Positions 20,011 to 28,170 of a stretch of 64,000 bases of DNA are shown piece by piece. Every line of letters begins with the position of its first letter. Position 1 is the stretch's first letter. Location of the stretch: the NCBI RefSeq assembly GCF_009765755.1, contig NZ_LMUV01000002.1:186001-250000 (forward strand). Direction: 5' to 3'. Source of the stretch: Rhodanobacter sp. L36. Lineage in GTDB: Bacteria > Pseudomonadota > Gammaproteobacteria > Xanthomonadales > Rhodanobacteraceae. Made by a program: the position numbers and the translations under genes. The notes under the pieces were generated by a model. It had not been told where the DNA came from and made no database searches. It saw only the letters and a list, made by a program, of their open reading frames with translations.

Positions 20011-20053
20011 CACACTGCAAATCAGCTCCCAACTTCAGTCAAGGAGAAAGCCC

Positions 20054-20884
20054 ATGCAACGCTCAGCCACTCGCTTCAACCCTGTTCACCGCGTTCCGCT
20101 CCGCGTGACGCTTGCCCTCGCTTTGGCCGGCGTCATTGTTGCCACCGGCAGCCTGCACGCCCAGGTACTGGTCACGGATGTACCCGCTGAATCGGCTGCT
20201 GCAACATCGGCAACCGCTAATACGTCAACGGCATCATTTAGTTCGGCCATGTCAGCGTTTCAAACAGGGGCACAGTACACAACCTTGCTGGGCCAGCTTA
20301 CGCAGCTCACCTCCACCCTAAGCAGCATCGCCTCCAACCCCATTGGTGCGATCATCCCCAATACAAACACCATGACCGAATTGAGCGACTCGACGAAGCA
20401 GCAACTCATCCAGGGTAAGTGCTATAGCGCCACCAGTGGCGGCATGGTCAGCGGCGTACTGCAGGGCCTGTCGGCGGCGGTCTCATCCATCAACCTCAGC
20501 GGCAATATCACGCAAACCCAACAACAGATCTGCTCCGGCATCGTCACCGCCCAAGTCGACGAATACAACGCCACCGTTGATCTCTACCAGCAGGTACCTC
20601 AACTTCGTAGCAGCTCGACCGCCTTGCAAGGCTTGGTGCAGCAAATGAACGGCATCATGGGCAACTCCAGTTCCTCCACAGCACAAACAGTCGCCTTCAC
20701 CGCGCAACAACAGACGACGCTCACCGATTGGCAAACTCGCGTGAAAATGGACGAGAGCATCATTTCGACTTTGAACCAGCAGCAATCCACACTCTCCGCC
20801 ATAGCTCTCAAGGGCAATCCGAACATCTTGGGCGATGCGATTCAGGCCACCGCGCTGAAAAGCGCTCTTTCCATCAACGATTAA
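20054..20884 (+). CDS. virB5: T4SS minor pilin VirB5
   Basis: VirB5 is an exported minor component at the pilus tip. The ATG at 20054 has AAGGAGAAAG upstream and gives 276 residues with a signal peptide cleaved after LHA (residue 36). The mature protein is rich in Ser, Thr, Gln and Ala and predicted mostly helical, with repeated Q-x-x-L patterns, as in VirB5/TraC proteins. Sequence conservation in the family is low, so part of the identification rests on its place between virB4 and virB6. Two cysteines (about residues 118 and 157) could form a disulfide. Confidence 0.82.
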   Translation: MQRSATRFNPVHRVPLRVTLALALAGVIVATGSLHAQVLVTDVPAESAAATSATANTSTASFSSAMSAFQTGAQYTTLLGQLTQLTSTLSSIASNPIGAIIPNTNTMTELSDSTKQQLIQGKCYSATSGGMVSGVLQGLSAAVSSINLSGNITQTQQQICSGIVTAQVDEYNATVDLYQQVPQLRSSSTALQGLVQQMNGIMGNSSSSTAQTVAFTAQQQTTLTDWQTRVKMDESIISTLNQQQSTLSAIALKGNPNILGDAIQATALKSALSIND

Positions 20885-21027
20885 AGTACGACGCGCTCGG
20901 ATGCGTCGGATTCGCATGATAGGGACTGTTGCCTGTCCCCATGCCGACCCATCGCACCCGGTGTGCAACTTGCCGCCCAACGGCAGCTACGGATAACTGC
21001 GACATCAAGTAGAGACAGGGGAAGGTC

Positions 21028-22161
21028 ATGCTCGTTTTCTATGTACTGGTCTACAAATACATCCAGCACGAGATCGATAAGTTCCTGACCGCGCTCCAGA
21101 CTCAGGTCATTGGCGTGGCCAGCGGCGTCGCGTTGATCCTGGTGACCATCTGGATCCTGATCCAAGGCTATCGCATCGTCACAGGCCAGTCCCGTGATTC
21201 GATGATGGCGCACGTGACCAACAGCATGCGCGTGGTCTTCATCGTCTCCTTCGCTACTACCTTGGGCATATTCGGCACCGACCTGCACACCCTATTTACC
21301 AGCACCCTGCAGAACGATATCAACCAAGTCTTCACCGGCCAAACCTGCGACACGAGCAACGACACCAACTGCATCAGCCAGGCCATCGATGACAACCTCA
21401 CCAAAACCGCCTTTGCCATGGCCGCTATCGATGCCGTGCAGAGCGCGCCCGGTGACAACGACACCGCCGCCGGCAAAGCGCGCGCCTCCGACTTTGCCAT
21501 CTTCGGCACCGCCAGCCCGCCCATGGCCGCTGGCGCCATGTTGCTGATGTTCAACCTCGCCATCGCCCTATTCGTCGGCCTTGGGCCCATCTTCATTCTC
21601 TGCCTGCTCTTTGAGCAAACCAAACCGCTGTTCAACAAGTGGCTCATGTATGGCATCGGCACCCTCTTCGGCATGGGCATGCTCAGCTTCGTCTCGAGCG
21701 TCGTGCTGAAGGTGACCGCGAGTGTGGCCGAAGCGCTTTGGGCCTCCACCTTCATCAACAGCCTGGTGGGCACCACCAGCGAAGGTCTCACCACCCAGTC
21801 AATGGAGCAGGGTGGCATTGGCCTGCTCATGACCATGCTCATCATCTCTGCCCCACCCATGGCGGCCCAGTTCTTCAACGGCACCCTCGGCAGCTTCATG
21901 GCCTACTCCGCCTTCAATGGCGCGGGCGCAAGGCCTGGTCCGCAAGGACAACCGGCGGGGTCGTATGCGGGCGGGGGGGGCGGGTATCGGCCTGCCCCAC
22001 AAGGAAACGTTGCGCCAAGTGTCTCGCCAACTCAAAGCTCCGGCGGCTTCAACCATCCCAATCTTGGCCAGGCCCAAAAAGGGGCCGCCACCGATCTAGG
22101 CGTCCGGGCAAATACGCAGTATGGCAACGCACCCACCGCTCCCCCGTCAGCAGGAAACTGA
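21028..22161 (+). CDS. virB6: T4SS polytopic membrane protein VirB6
   Basis: VirB6 is the multi-spanning inner-membrane channel component. The 377-residue product has about six hydrophobic segments (around 30-50, 68-88, 165-190, 190-205, 215-240 and 265-285). It also has the conserved FGTASPPMAAGAM and GLGPIFILCLLFEQTKPLF blocks of TrbL/VirB6 proteins, and ends in a Gly/Pro/Gln-rich tail. GGGGAAGG precedes the ATG. The stop TGA shares one base with the ATG of the next gene, which suggests that DUF4189 gene is produced with the secretion machinery. Confidence 0.94.
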   Translation: MLVFYVLVYKYIQHEIDKFLTALQTQVIGVASGVALILVTIWILIQGYRIVTGQSRDSMMAHVTNSMRVVFIVSFATTLGIFGTDLHTLFTSTLQNDINQVFTGQTCDTSNDTNCISQAIDDNLTKTAFAMAAIDAVQSAPGDNDTAAGKARASDFAIFGTASPPMAAGAMLLMFNLAIALFVGLGPIFILCLLFEQTKPLFNKWLMYGIGTLFGMGMLSFVSSVVLKVTASVAEALWASTFINSLVGTTSEGLTTQSMEQGGIGLLMTMLIISAPPMAAQFFNGTLGSFMAYSAFNGAGARPGPQGQPAGSYAGGGGGYRPAPQGNVAPSVSPTQSSGGFNHPNLGQAQKGAATDLGVRANTQYGNAPTAPPSAGN

Positions 22162-22685
22162 TGATGAACTTCGTCTCTCGTTCCTATCTCCAGGCCGGCC
22201 TGCTGCTCAGCGGCCTGTTGATTTTAACCCTCGTGCATGCGCAACAGCCCGGTGTGGATTGCGCACCCATTCAAGGCCAAGGCTGGTCAGGCTGCGCTCC
22301 AATCAACCCATCACAGCCACCGACCCAAGGGCAACAATCTCAAGTTTCGCAGCAGCCACCGATGCAATGGGCGACTCGATGGGGGGCAATAGCAACAGAC
22401 GCGGATAAAGCAATTCTCAGCGGCATCACAGATCGCTCAAGCAAAGAAGCTGCTCAACAGGCAGCACTGACCGATTGCCGAAACAAAGGCGGCACGCAAT
22501 GCAAACTGCAAATTGCCTATGACAATCAGTGTGCAGTCATGATTCTTGGAGACAAGGCATTCAATGTCGCCAATGCCGCAACCGTTGGTGAGGCTACGAA
22601 ACTGGGTACCCAGCAATGCAATAAGGAAAGTCCAAATTGCCGGGTCTACTACTCTGCTTGCAGTCTGCCCCAACGGATTCAGTAG
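22161..22685 (+). CDS. Exported DUF4189-domain protein
   Basis: The 174-residue product has a signal peptide cleaved after VHA (residue 27). A short Pro/Gln/Ser-rich linker is followed by a domain starting at WATRWGAIATDADKAILSG and ending with cysteine-containing NCRVYYSACS. The pattern GAIA...A...S...A...C is that of DUF4189, a family of unknown function often found in exported proteins. The ATG overlaps the virB6 stop by one base (another ATG follows directly), so it is translated with the T4SS. A structural accessory or an immunity-like role are both possible. Confidence 0.75.
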   Translation: MMNFVSRSYLQAGLLLSGLLILTLVHAQQPGVDCAPIQGQGWSGCAPINPSQPPTQGQQSQVSQQPPMQWATRWGAIATDADKAILSGITDRSSKEAAQQAALTDCRNKGGTQCKLQIAYDNQCAVMILGDKAFNVANAATVGEATKLGTQQCNKESPNCRVYYSACSLPQRIQ

Positions 22686-22693
22686 CAAGCACT

Positions 22694-22867
22694 ATGAAAT
22701 TTATCTACGCAATCGTTCTCGTTTCAAGCCTTCTAACTTCAGCCTACAGAACTGATGGCACTTCAGCATACAATAATGCAGCGAGCGACACTTCTGCTTC
22801 ACAAAAACAAGTCGTGATGAGCGCGACTAAGCAACTAAATAACTTTACGGCCTATACAACTGAATAG
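22694..22867 (+). CDS. Possible small exported peptide (57 aa)
   Basis: A 57-codon frame begins 8 bases after the DUF4189 gene. It encodes a plausible signal sequence (MKFIYAIVLVSSLLTSAY) and a short Ser/Thr/Ala/Asn-rich mature part without cysteines. There is no good ribosome site, so it would rely on translational coupling. I do not recognise a family. It may be a real small exported protein, a decayed gene or chance. Confidence 0.4.
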   Translation: MKFIYAIVLVSSLLTSAYRTDGTSAYNNAASDTSASQKQVVMSATKQLNNFTAYTTE

Positions 22868-22990
22868 ATATTCTTGCTTCAGCACCTTTATTGGCTCAAA
22901 CTTAATATGGGCCGAAGTTTCATGCGATGACCCCATGGGGCTTTCGACGAGCCCAATCGTTTGTGTCGACTTATCACAAGGAGGCTCCTC

Positions 22991-23305
22991 ATGAAATTGC
23001 GCGCTTTGTCCGTAACTCTTGCTCTTAGCCTTGCTTCAGCCAGCATTACTCCTCCAGCTCATGCCCAATTGCCACCCGATGTGCTCGTGTGCATGGCTGG
23101 CATATCGGGCTTTGGAACTACCGGCGGCCCCGCCTGCATCCCGTCCGTCGCCGAGTTTTATGACATCGCTGTCTACGACGAGATGGGTTTCGATCCGTTT
23201 GCGACGGCAATAGCGCGGACGGTTTTTCTGTACATGGACCCGGGTGCTCCGGCTAACGCAGCGGTTGTTGAGGCAGTGGTCTATGAACATTTTGGCGAAC
23301 CTTGA
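22991..23305 (+). CDS. Exported protein of unknown function (104 aa)
   Basis: The ATG has a near-perfect ribosome site (AAGGAGG, 7 bases). The product has a classic signal peptide ending PAHA (residue 25), then a small domain with two cysteines (VCMAGI and PACIPS) and several acidic and aromatic residues (EFYDIAVYDEMGFDPF). I recognise no family. Its place between the virB run and the first effector module, and its export, fit a periplasmic accessory or an orphan immunity protein; this is inference only. Confidence 0.65.
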   Translation: MKLRALSVTLALSLASASITPPAHAQLPPDVLVCMAGISGFGTTGGPACIPSVAEFYDIAVYDEMGFDPFATAIARTVFLYMDPGAPANAAVVEAVVYEHFGEP

Positions 23306-23391
23306 AGAATCTACGCTAGGGCGAATTGCCCACTCTTTTACTTAAGGCCAGCTGCTGATGCGTTGCATCAGAGCGCTTTGGGAGTTACCCG

Positions 23392-23751
23392 ATGCTTTTG
23401 CGTAACCTGGTTTTTATCATCACGTTGTATGTGCCTTTTACTGCCGCAGCCGCGGATGGGCTGACGGACGGCGCGCCAATTTCATCCTGGCGCACCGCCA
23501 GCGCAGCTGATAAAAAGCAATTGATTGAAACGATAACTAGCAGGATGGAGGCGAGTGCTGGAGTAAATGGTATCTCCATACCTGTTGACTCTATTGCCGA
23601 CTGCGTCGATAGGTCTAAAGTTCCTGACGAGTTAACGATCAAGGACCGAACAATGCAAGTTCCTTCGGGATTGGCTGTAATGGTCTGCGTAAAAACGTTT
23701 GTTCCGGACCTACGAAAAGCAAAGTACCAAATGCCTCCTCTCTCTTCATAG
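23392..23751 (+). CDS. Exported protein of unknown function (119 aa)
   Basis: The product has a signal peptide ending TAAAA (about residue 21) and a mature domain of about 98 residues. It contains SSWRTASAADKKQLIETITS, two cysteines (ADCVDR and MVCVKT) that could pair, and VPDELTIKD. The layout (N-terminal helix, central Cys, C-terminal Cys) recalls small periplasmic helper or immunity proteins, but I cannot assign a family. It is on the same strand as the flanking exported genes, in a patch less GC-rich than the chromosome. Confidence 0.62.
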   Translation: MLLRNLVFIITLYVPFTAAAADGLTDGAPISSWRTASAADKKQLIETITSRMEASAGVNGISIPVDSIADCVDRSKVPDELTIKDRTMQVPSGLAVMVCVKTFVPDLRKAKYQMPPLSS

Positions 23752-23890
23752 CGGGCTATCAAGCTTCTTTTGATCTACGAAGAATGAAGAAAGCATTATT
23801 ATTTTTATAAATGTCATTTAATATTTAATTTGCTCGCAGCCTAGATTTACTCGGTGTACGGACCAGCATCCATTGGATTCCGCAGTCATC
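23752..23890 (+). promoter_or_regulatory. AT-rich spacer before the effector/immunity block
   Basis: The segment 23785-23835 is strikingly AT-rich for this chromosome (runs such as ATTATTATTTTTATAAATG and TTTAATATTTAATTTG). It sits directly upstream of the first immunity lipoprotein gene. It is a plausible promoter region and a likely target for an H-NS-like silencer. No single -35/-10 pair with proper spacing stands out. Confidence 0.45.
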
Positions 23891-24640
23891 ATGAATCAAA
23901 CAAACAAATGGTTGGTAATGTCGCTGCTGACTCTGCTGACCGCATGCAGCTCTCCGTCGTCACCGGCCTCGTCTACGTCGACTCCGGTTGCCACTTCGGC
24001 GACGGCGGCTTCCACCATGCCGCCACCATCCACGCAAAGGAAGAGCGACATGTCGCCATTGCAGAATCTACTGGGCGTTTTCACCTCGCAGGAATCGGTC
24101 CATTGGCCAGCGTTCGATAACGTGCCGGGAGTGAAGTGGCGCGATCCCAAGCCGTTGGACAATCCGGATGCGCGCGACGCCTCCGCATCGCACGACCGTA
24201 GCGGCACGCTGTTGTTGTCGGGGTTCGGCGAAGTGGAAGTACCGGACGGCAATACCGGCGCTGACGCGGGAACGAAGAAGGACAACGAGGGCCATGTCGG
24301 CGTCACGTTGAATGGCGATGTCGAAACGGTTCAGTCCATCGCACTACTGAAGTTTTATCCGAGCGAGCATTACCAGGACATCATCCAGCGGCAGTTGAGC
24401 AGCGAGGCGAAGGTTGCGCCAATCACCAGCGCCTGCGCACTGGACTACGGCACCACCGCCGAGAACACCCAGAAGAACGCCTTCTACGAAATCCACCTGA
24501 GTGCCACTGCGCCCACGATCTACGCCGAAGCGTATGTCGATGACGAGGGCGGCAACCAAGGGCCGGGCACGACCACCTTTGTTTTTTACAGGAGCAAACC
24601 GACGCAGCGAATGACGGCCATGCGTTGCAAGGAGAGCTGA
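23891..24640 (+). CDS. Candidate immunity lipoprotein for the downstream T4SS effector
   Basis: The ATG at 23891 gives MNQTNKWLVMSLLTLLTAC, a lipoprotein signal with lipobox LTAC (Cys19). A Ser/Pro/Thr-rich linker of about 40 residues is followed by a folded domain with two cysteines (TSACALDYG and AMRCKES at the end) that could form a disulfide. The protein is 249 residues. It lies 53 bases upstream of a peptidoglycan hydrolase-like XVIPCD effector. In the Xanthomonas X-T4SS, immunity proteins (X-Tfi) are periplasmic lipoproteins encoded next to their effectors, for example XAC2610 beside XAC2609. The immunity role is inferred from position, export and size. Confidence 0.75.
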   Translation: MNQTNKWLVMSLLTLLTACSSPSSPASSTSTPVATSATAASTMPPPSTQRKSDMSPLQNLLGVFTSQESVHWPAFDNVPGVKWRDPKPLDNPDARDASASHDRSGTLLLSGFGEVEVPDGNTGADAGTKKDNEGHVGVTLNGDVETVQSIALLKFYPSEHYQDIIQRQLSSEAKVAPITSACALDYGTTAENTQKNAFYEIHLSATAPTIYAEAYVDDEGGNQGPGTTTFVFYRSKPTQRMTAMRCKES

Positions 24641-24693
24641 AGCCGCCGAGTCTCACTTAAAAACTCAATCGTCCTATCCAAGAGGAAAGCATC

Positions 24694-26001
24694 ATGGCTG
24701 ATAGACGCGAAAACGCAGTGGCCACTGCGCAGGCTTACAACCAAGGCAACATCGCCGGTCTGGATGACGCGATGACCCGCCGACTCGTTGCATCCACGGC
24801 GATGACCGAGAGCAACGGCGGCAATCTCACCATCACCAACAAGCAAGGCTATGTCGGCCGCTATCAGGCGGGCGCCGGATGGCTTGCGGATGCGGGCTAT
24901 ATCGACAAGGACAAGCTGGCGGCTGCGATGGGCAGCGAGAAGAGCGAATGGCGATGGGCCTCCCAAGGCCACATGACCGAGTTCCTCAATGATCCGGCCA
25001 ACTGGAAAAACGGTCTAAGCCTGGAAAAGTACAAGGCATCGCCCGAGCTGCAGGACAAGGCGTTCAAGACCAACAGCGACAACGCCTACCACACGGCGCT
25101 CAAGCAAGGCGTGCTGAAGGAGGGCGACGATCCCGCGAAGGTTGCCGGGTTCCTGAAGGCGCGACACATCGCCGGTTACGCCGGCGCCAAGGAAGCGGTC
25201 GTCGGCGGTCGCGTCATCCGCGACAGCAACGGCACCAGCAATTACGACTATCTGCACGACATCACGCGCAACCGTGACGGCCTGAATCAGCTGATGGGCC
25301 AGGACGTGAAGCGGCAGCCAGCCAACCCGAGCAAAGCGCCGGGTGCTGCGGCGACGGGCGAAACCATCCTCAAGCAGGAGGCCCACGGCCAGGCTGTCAG
25401 CAAGCTGCAAAGCAATCTGGCCACGCTGGGCTACGTCGACGCCAAGGGCAAGGCACTCGGTGTGGATGGTAACTTCGGACCCGACACCAAGCGTGCCGTG
25501 GAAGCCTTTCAACACGATCATCATCTGACCGTGGACGGCAAGGTCGGGCCGCAAACGCAAAAGGCGCTTGATGCACAGGTTCAGGCACGTGCCCAAGGCC
25601 ACTCTTTGCGTCTGGACAATCCAGCGAACCCCGATCACGCACTGTACGAACAGGCACGCACCGCCGTGCACGCGCTCGACGCGCATCTGGGTCGCAAGCC
25701 CGACCAGCAAAGCGACCAGCTGGCCGCCTCGCTGACGGTGGCAGCGCGGCGCGAGGGGATGAGCCGCATCGACACTGTCACGCTCAGCGCCGATGGTTCG
25801 AATGCCTTTGCCGTGCAGGGTGCGGCGGATTCGCCGAACAAGCAGATCGCCCATGTACCAACGGCACAAGCGGTGAATACGCCGATTGAGCAGAGCAGCC
25901 AGGCGCTGGCGCAGCTTGCAGCGAAACCAGCCGACCCGACGCTGGCTGCGCCGCTTGCAGCATCACCGTCGACACTGGCTGCCCCGCTCCCGGCAATGTA
26001 G
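24694..26001 (+). CDS. X-T4SS effector: lysozyme-like domain, peptidoglycan-binding domain, XVIPCD
   Basis: This is a 435-residue antibacterial effector (X-Tfe) candidate. The N-terminal catalytic domain (about 20-170) has a lysozyme-like arrangement with Glu39 in TAMTESNGGNL and YVGRYQAGAGWL. A peptidoglycan-binding domain (about 228-292) contains AVSKLQSNLATLGY and FGPDTKRAVEAFQHDHHL. The C-terminal XVIPCD (about 307-406) shows its conserved blocks NPDHALYEQA, GRKPDQQSDQLAASL, NAFAVQG and NTPIEQSSQAL. XVIPCD is the signal bound by VirD4 in Xanthomonas. There is no signal peptide, as expected. AGAGGAAAG precedes the ATG. Confidence 0.88.
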   Translation: MADRRENAVATAQAYNQGNIAGLDDAMTRRLVASTAMTESNGGNLTITNKQGYVGRYQAGAGWLADAGYIDKDKLAAAMGSEKSEWRWASQGHMTEFLNDPANWKNGLSLEKYKASPELQDKAFKTNSDNAYHTALKQGVLKEGDDPAKVAGFLKARHIAGYAGAKEAVVGGRVIRDSNGTSNYDYLHDITRNRDGLNQLMGQDVKRQPANPSKAPGAAATGETILKQEAHGQAVSKLQSNLATLGYVDAKGKALGVDGNFGPDTKRAVEAFQHDHHLTVDGKVGPQTQKALDAQVQARAQGHSLRLDNPANPDHALYEQARTAVHALDAHLGRKPDQQSDQLAASLTVAARREGMSRIDTVTLSADGSNAFAVQGAADSPNKQIAHVPTAQAVNTPIEQSSQALAQLAAKPADPTLAAPLAASPSTLAAPLPAM

Positions 26002-26140
26002 ACACACATGGCGATGCCCGCCATGGATCAGGCGACGCCCAGGGCCGGCTTCATCGGCCTTGGGATGTTGGCACCGGTCGATCAATGGATCGGTTTGCCT
26101 GATAGCTGATTACGCCAGAACCGAATCGAAGGAGCACCCC

Positions 26141-26611
26141 ATGTCGAATAGCACCCATAACATGATCAATCAGCCGCGCACTCTTTTGGCCGCTCATGCC
26201 ATTACTTTGACAATCTTTATTGCGCTGTTTTTTTCGGCCGGGGCGACCTATGCGCAGGATGCCTCCGGAGCGGGCAACGCTGGCGCCAACAAAACCCGCG
26301 CCTCTTACGCGGCGTGCGTGACAAAAGCGGCAGGCGTGACGCCCGACATGAAGCAATGCATGGGAACGGAATATGCCTATCAGGACAAACGTCTGAACAG
26401 GGCATACAAGGCCTTGATGGCAACCTTGGGTAAAGACCAACAAGCCACATTGCGTGATGAGGAACGCACCTGGATCACTTATCGTGATTCGCATTGCGCC
26501 CTTGATCCAAATGGCGGGCAAGCTGCGGAACTGGATGCGTACGATTGCTCTGTAGAGGAAACAGCCAAGCAAGCAAGTGCTTTGGAAGATCGTCTGCACA
26601 TAGCGCACTGA
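26141..26611 (+). CDS. Exported LprI-like (DUF1311) protein, candidate immunity protein
   Basis: The 156-residue product has a signal peptide ending TYAQ (about residue 39) and a DUF1311/LprI-type domain. That domain carries four cysteines (YAACVTK, KQCMGTE, SHCALD, YDCSVE) and the hallmark run LNRAYKALMATLGKDQQATL followed by RDEERTWITYRDSHC. LprI-like proteins include periplasmic lysozyme inhibitors, so it fits as immunity against the lysozyme-like effector that starts 34 bases downstream. GAAGGAG precedes the ATG. The inhibitor role is inferred from the family and position. Confidence 0.82.
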   Translation: MSNSTHNMINQPRTLLAAHAITLTIFIALFFSAGATYAQDASGAGNAGANKTRASYAACVTKAAGVTPDMKQCMGTEYAYQDKRLNRAYKALMATLGKDQQATLRDEERTWITYRDSHCALDPNGGQAAELDAYDCSVEETAKQASALEDRLHIAH

Positions 26612-26645
26612 ATATATTTCAACTCTGCCAAAAGGGAGAAGAAAC

Positions 26646-27962
26646 ATGGCACAACAGCCTTGGCATCTTGGACAAACTTCGGAACATTACGAGACGGGAG
26701 GTCATGGGCCGGGCAGCATTTCCCACACACCTGGCGATCCTGGCGGCCCTTCTTACGGGCTTTCGCAGTTCGCACTGAACACAGGATCGTTGCGGGAATA
26801 TCTTGACCACTCCCGATACGAAGCCGCATTCAAGGGGCTCGAGCTTGGCTCGCCCGCATTCGATGCCAAATGGCATGAGGTGGCCAAGGCTGACCCGACC
26901 GGCTTCAGCCAGGATCAACACGATTTCACCAAAACGCAATTTTATGATGTGCAGAATGCGCGGCTCAAATCAGATGGCCTGGACTTGTCTCAGCGCGGCC
27001 CTGCTGTACAGGACGCCTTATGGAGCACGTCAGTTCAGTTTCGTGGCCTGACGCCAGGCATCTTCGAGAAAGGCCTGGGAGAAAAATTCGGTCCGAATTT
27101 CGATCTGTCAAAGTTGTCCGACAAGGAGGTCGTCGGCGCAGTACAGGATTACAAGATCGCGCATAACGACCAGCTCTTCCATCACAGCAGCGCTGCCGTC
27201 AAAGCCTCGGTCCTGGAACGTGCCAAGGAAGAAAAGGCGGACTTGCTGAACCTCGCGGACGGGAAGACCGCGGGTCATGGGCAGCCGCAGCCTGCCCGAG
27301 TCGCCGAAGCAGCCAGTGGCACTCTCAAACAAGGCGCACATGGCACTGCCGTGCACGATCTGCAAGCCGACCTCGCCAAACTCGGCTACACCGCCAGCAA
27401 CGGCAAGCCGCTGAAAGCCGACAGCGACTTTGGCCTCGACACACGCCACGCAGTGGAACGCTTTCAGCACGATCACCACCTCAAGGTGGACGGCGTCGCT
27501 GGTCAAAAAACACTGGAGGCGCTGGAACACACGAAAGCCAAAAACGTCGCGCCCAATCTCGCTGATCCGAAGAACCCGGATCACGCGCTATACGAGCAGG
27601 CGCTCGCCGGGGTGCACAAGCTTGATGCGAATCTTGGCCGTAAACCGGATCAGCAAAGTGATCAGCTGGCTGCAGGACTCGTTGTTGCCGCCAAACGCGA
27701 AGGCATGACGAAAATCGATAGTGTTGTGCTCAGCGAAGACGGGTCGCGAGCTTTCGCCGTAGAAGGCAAGGCTGATTCGTCGTCGCGGCAAATCGCTCAC
27801 GTGCAAACGGCCGAGGCCGTGAATACGCCCATCGACCAAAGCAGTCAGGCATTGGCGCAGATGGCACCGAAGGCTATGGACCCGGCGCCGACACCCGTAT
27901 CAATCACGTCACCAATTGCGGTGGCAGCCCCGCCGCCGCAGCAACCTGGCCCGGTCATGTAG
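26646..27962 (+). CDS. X-T4SS effector: muramidase-like domain, peptidoglycan-binding domain, XVIPCD
   Basis: This is a 438-residue effector candidate. The N-terminal domain (1-205) begins SEHYETGGHGPGSISH and continues DPGGPSYGLSQFAL. This lysozyme-like pattern, with Glu16 as the likely catalytic acid, is known from phage and secretion-linked murein hydrolases. The peptidoglycan-binding domain is at about 226-294 (AVHDLQADLAKLGY, HAVERFQHDHHL). XVIPCD is at about 304-403 (NPDHALYEQA, GRKPDQQSDQLAAGL, RAFAVEG, NTPIDQSSQALAQ). Its C-terminal two thirds are clearly related to the effector at 24694, but the catalytic domains differ: shared delivery module, swapped warhead. Confidence 0.88.
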   Translation: MAQQPWHLGQTSEHYETGGHGPGSISHTPGDPGGPSYGLSQFALNTGSLREYLDHSRYEAAFKGLELGSPAFDAKWHEVAKADPTGFSQDQHDFTKTQFYDVQNARLKSDGLDLSQRGPAVQDALWSTSVQFRGLTPGIFEKGLGEKFGPNFDLSKLSDKEVVGAVQDYKIAHNDQLFHHSSAAVKASVLERAKEEKADLLNLADGKTAGHGQPQPARVAEAASGTLKQGAHGTAVHDLQADLAKLGYTASNGKPLKADSDFGLDTRHAVERFQHDHHLKVDGVAGQKTLEALEHTKAKNVAPNLADPKNPDHALYEQALAGVHKLDANLGRKPDQQSDQLAAGLVVAAKREGMTKIDSVVLSEDGSRAFAVEGKADSSSRQIAHVQTAEAVNTPIDQSSQALAQMAPKAMDPAPTPVSITSPIAVAAPPPQQPGPVM

Positions 27963-28170
27963 GCGCGCGATATGAACACGCACGCCATGGACCGGATGAC
28001 GATCCAAGCTCGCAAAGTCCGCTTGAGGTTGCCGGCATGCCGCTCTTCGAACGGACATCATTTCGAAAGTGGCCGACGTGTGGCGTTGGCGGAATGTTTT
28101 GAATTTCGATTCAAGAAGCGCTGGTTGCCGGCTTGAAAGCGCCGATCATGGATCGTCAAAGGAGACCGTA

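Noticed and set aside
18571..20013. Long minus-strand frame opposite virB4
   Set aside because: Antisense shadow of a well-supported ATPase gene; its His/Asp-rich composition reflects complementary codons of the high-GC gene.
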